From: Terriglobales bacterium
Lineage (GTDB): Bacteria; Acidobacteriota; Terriglobia; Terriglobales; Acidobacteriaceae
Direction of reading: 5' to 3'
Length of the DNA stretch: 64,000 nucleotides
Assembly: GCA_035651655.1 (NCBI GenBank)
Contig: DASRFG010000028.1
Coordinates: 62,001-126,000 of the forward strand
Each line of letters starts with the position of its first letter. The first letter of the stretch is position 1. The position numbers and the translations under genes are program-made. The notes below the pieces were generated by a model that saw only the letters and a program-made list of their open reading frames with translations, was not told the origin of the DNA and ran no database searches. Positions 62,077-64,000 of the stretch are shown one piece after another.

Positions 62077-63720
62077 ATGAAACGTTCCACTTTGTTTGTT
62101 GTCCTCCTGCTTGCCTGTAGCGTTGCAATTGCGCAGCAGCATCCTGCCCCGCAGCCTGCAGCTACCCTGATGTCCGGGATTGGCGATACTCATCACCCCG
62201 TCTCCACCAAGAGTCCTGTAGCGCAGCAATTTTTTGACCAGGGCCTCAGGCTGATCTATGCCTTCAATCACGACGAAGCGGCGCATTCCTTCCGACGGGC
62301 GGCGGAGCTCGACCCGCAAATGGCGATGGCGTACTGGGGAATTGCCGAAGCAGTGGGTCCGAACTACAACGATCCGGCGAACGATGACCGCCGGAAGCAA
62401 GCGTACGAGGCGGTCCAAAAGGCGGTCCAACTCTCAGCGAACTCTCCTGCGAATGAGAAAGCCTACATTGAGGCGATGGCTCAGAGGTATCCCAGCCCAG
62501 CTAATGCTGACTGGCATCAAGCGGCGATCAACGCTACCAATGCCATGCGCGAGGTAAGCAGGAAATATCCTGAGGACTTGGATGCCGCCACATTGTTTGC
62601 TGAAGCCGAAATGAACCTGCACCCCTGGGGCTTGTGGAAGGCTGACGGCACCCCGCAAGAAGGCACAGAAGAAGTCATCTCAACGTTGGAATCTGTGATT
62701 CGACGCGATCCGAACCACGTGGGCGCAGTGCATTACTACATTCATGCGGTAGAGGCATCGCCCAGCCCGCAGCGCGCTTTACCCCAGGCAAATCGGCTGG
62801 CATCACTCGCGCCCGCTGCTGGCCATCTCGTCCACATGCCCGCGCACGTATACATCCGCACAGGCGACTACGAGGCTGCTGTGCAAACCAACGAAAAAGC
62901 TGCGGCTGCCGACCGCGCTTACATTAAAGCGAGTGGCGTGCAGGGCATATATCCGATGATGTATTACAGCCATAACCTGCACTTCATCGCGATTGCGGGC
63001 GCGATGGACGGGAAATTCGCCGAATCCAAGCGAGCGGCCGACTTGCTTGCCACCCATGTCGCTCCAGCGGTGAAGATGATGCCGCCGCTAGAGCCTTTTG
63101 TGGCAATTCCCATCGCGGTCAATGTTCGCTTCCACCGCTGGAACGATATTCTCCAAATCCCGCAGCCCGACCCTTCGATGAAGGTCGTAACCACCTTTTG
63201 GCATTTCGCAAGGGGTATGGCATTTGCCGCCACTGGCAAGATGAAAGAGGCCGAGGCTGAACGCCAGACCGTCGTCGAAGTGGAGAACAACACTCCGGCG
63301 GATGCCATCTTTGCAATGCCCTTCAACAATAAGACACGGGACGTTCTGAAGATTGCGGATAATGTCCTGGGTGCCCGGATCGCTGTGGCAAAGAGTGACA
63401 ACGACTCCGCCATTCGCATGCTGCAGGAGGCGGTTGCCGTTCAGGATGGTCTTAACTATGGCGAGCCACCGGATTGGTTTTTCCCAGTCCGCGAATCCTT
63501 GGGGGCGGTCCTGCTGCGCGCGGGAAAACCGGACGAGGCGGAAAAAGTGTTTCGTGCCGACTTGGACAAGAACCCCCGCAATCCCCGCTCCCTGTTCGGC
63601 TTGAAGCAGAGCCTGGATGCGCAGAAGCGCAGCTACGAGGCTGGATTCGTACAGAAGCAATTCGACGCCGCCTGGAAGGGCGCTGACACGAAGCTCACAG
63701 CTGAAGAGCTGGGAACGTAG
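62077..63720 (+). CDS. Secreted TPR-repeat protein
   Basis: 547 residues from the ATG at 62077 (GGGAGG upstream); a longer frame to 61984 is unlikely. Signal peptide: MKRSTLFVVLLLACSVAIA. The early segment AQQFFDQGLRLIYAFNHDEA and AAELDPQMAMAYWGIAEA is a typical opening for a family of secreted TPR proteins in soil bacteria. The middle region HYYIHAVEASPSPQRALPQA and a histidine-rich stretch may bind metal. TPR helices recur near the end (EKVFRADLDKNPRNPRSLFGLKQSLD). No enzymatic motif; likely a binding scaffold in the periplasm. Ends with a terminator. Confidence 0.82.
   Translation: MKRSTLFVVLLLACSVAIAQQHPAPQPAATLMSGIGDTHHPVSTKSPVAQQFFDQGLRLIYAFNHDEAAHSFRRAAELDPQMAMAYWGIAEAVGPNYNDPANDDRRKQAYEAVQKAVQLSANSPANEKAYIEAMAQRYPSPANADWHQAAINATNAMREVSRKYPEDLDAATLFAEAEMNLHPWGLWKADGTPQEGTEEVISTLESVIRRDPNHVGAVHYYIHAVEASPSPQRALPQANRLASLAPAAGHLVHMPAHVYIRTGDYEAAVQTNEKAAAADRAYIKASGVQGIYPMMYYSHNLHFIAIAGAMDGKFAESKRAADLLATHVAPAVKMMPPLEPFVAIPIAVNVRFHRWNDILQIPQPDPSMKVVTTFWHFARGMAFAATGKMKEAEAERQTVVEVENNTPADAIFAMPFNNKTRDVLKIADNVLGARIAVAKSDNDSAIRMLQEAVAVQDGLNYGEPPDWFFPVRESLGAVLLRAGKPDEAEKVFRADLDKNPRNPRSLFGLKQSLDAQKRSYEAGFVQKQFDAAWKGADTKLTAEELGT

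Positions 63721-64000
<280 letters not shown>

Overview
The window looks like a piece of an Acidobacteriota chromosome, probably class Terriglobia and close to the Koribacter-type soil lineages. This rests on gene content and was not tested by alignment. The pointers are moderately high GC, a Gram-negative envelope gene (lpxC), a VWFA-type secreted protein of the acidobacterial kind, a fused aroD-aroE gene, many secreted proteins of unknown function, and almost entirely housekeeping content. There is no rRNA, complete tRNA, CRISPR array, insertion sequence or prophage. The first gene (a membrane glycosyltransferase) and the last (ligA) are cut by the window edges.

Layout. 0-12 kb: envelope glycosyltransferase, a small protein that looks like the N-terminal stub of a formate/nitrite transporter, a secreted CBM9-like protein, then central metabolism (pckA, trpE, gdhA), pgeF, a metallo-beta-lactamase-fold hydrolase, pgsA and an AMMECR1-domain gene. 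12-19 kb: aroDE fusion, an orphan GvpL/GvpF protein, a REC-GAF-histidine kinase, an NtrC-type sigma-54 activator, a 630-bp gene-free stretch that looks like a sigma-54-driven small RNA locus, and a DksA/TraR-type gene. 19-25 kb: DUF1264 protein, a large AsmA-family protein, two divergently transcribed thioredoxin-fold redox genes, and cspA. 25-28.6 kb: a SAM-dependent methyltransferase and two related secreted proteins in tandem. 28.7-43 kb: acnA, mntH, purD-purE, galU, a DUF885 peptidase-like protein, mfd, a DDAH-like amidinohydrolase and an FRG-domain protein. 43-50.9 kb: hemL, a PilZ protein, a polysaccharide deacetylase, a deoxynucleoside kinase, a second class-III aminotransferase, panB-panC and a 3-methyladenine glycosylase. 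51-64 kb: a beta-barrel protein, a single-domain response regulator, lpxC, a REC-PilZ protein, folK, an HU protein, the VWFA protein, two membrane proteins, a lipid kinase, a TPR protein and ligA.

Most notable observation: on the minus strand at 23001-23504 a peroxiredoxin reading frame is intact except for one in-frame TGA. That TGA sits exactly where the family has its peroxidatic cysteine, in the P-x3-T-x2-C motif, and is followed at once by a foldable hairpin. This is the signature of a selenocysteine peroxiredoxin, and ordinary ORF calling would split or truncate the gene. Its divergent neighbour is a membrane-anchored redoxin with deiodinase-like motifs and an ordinary Cys.

Second: downstream of the NtrC-type regulator there is a TTGCA/TGCAA dyad, about 100 bp further a GG-N10-GC sigma-54-like promoter, and about 150 bp further a strong intrinsic terminator, with no credible ORF between. 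That arrangement suggests a regulator-linked small RNA.
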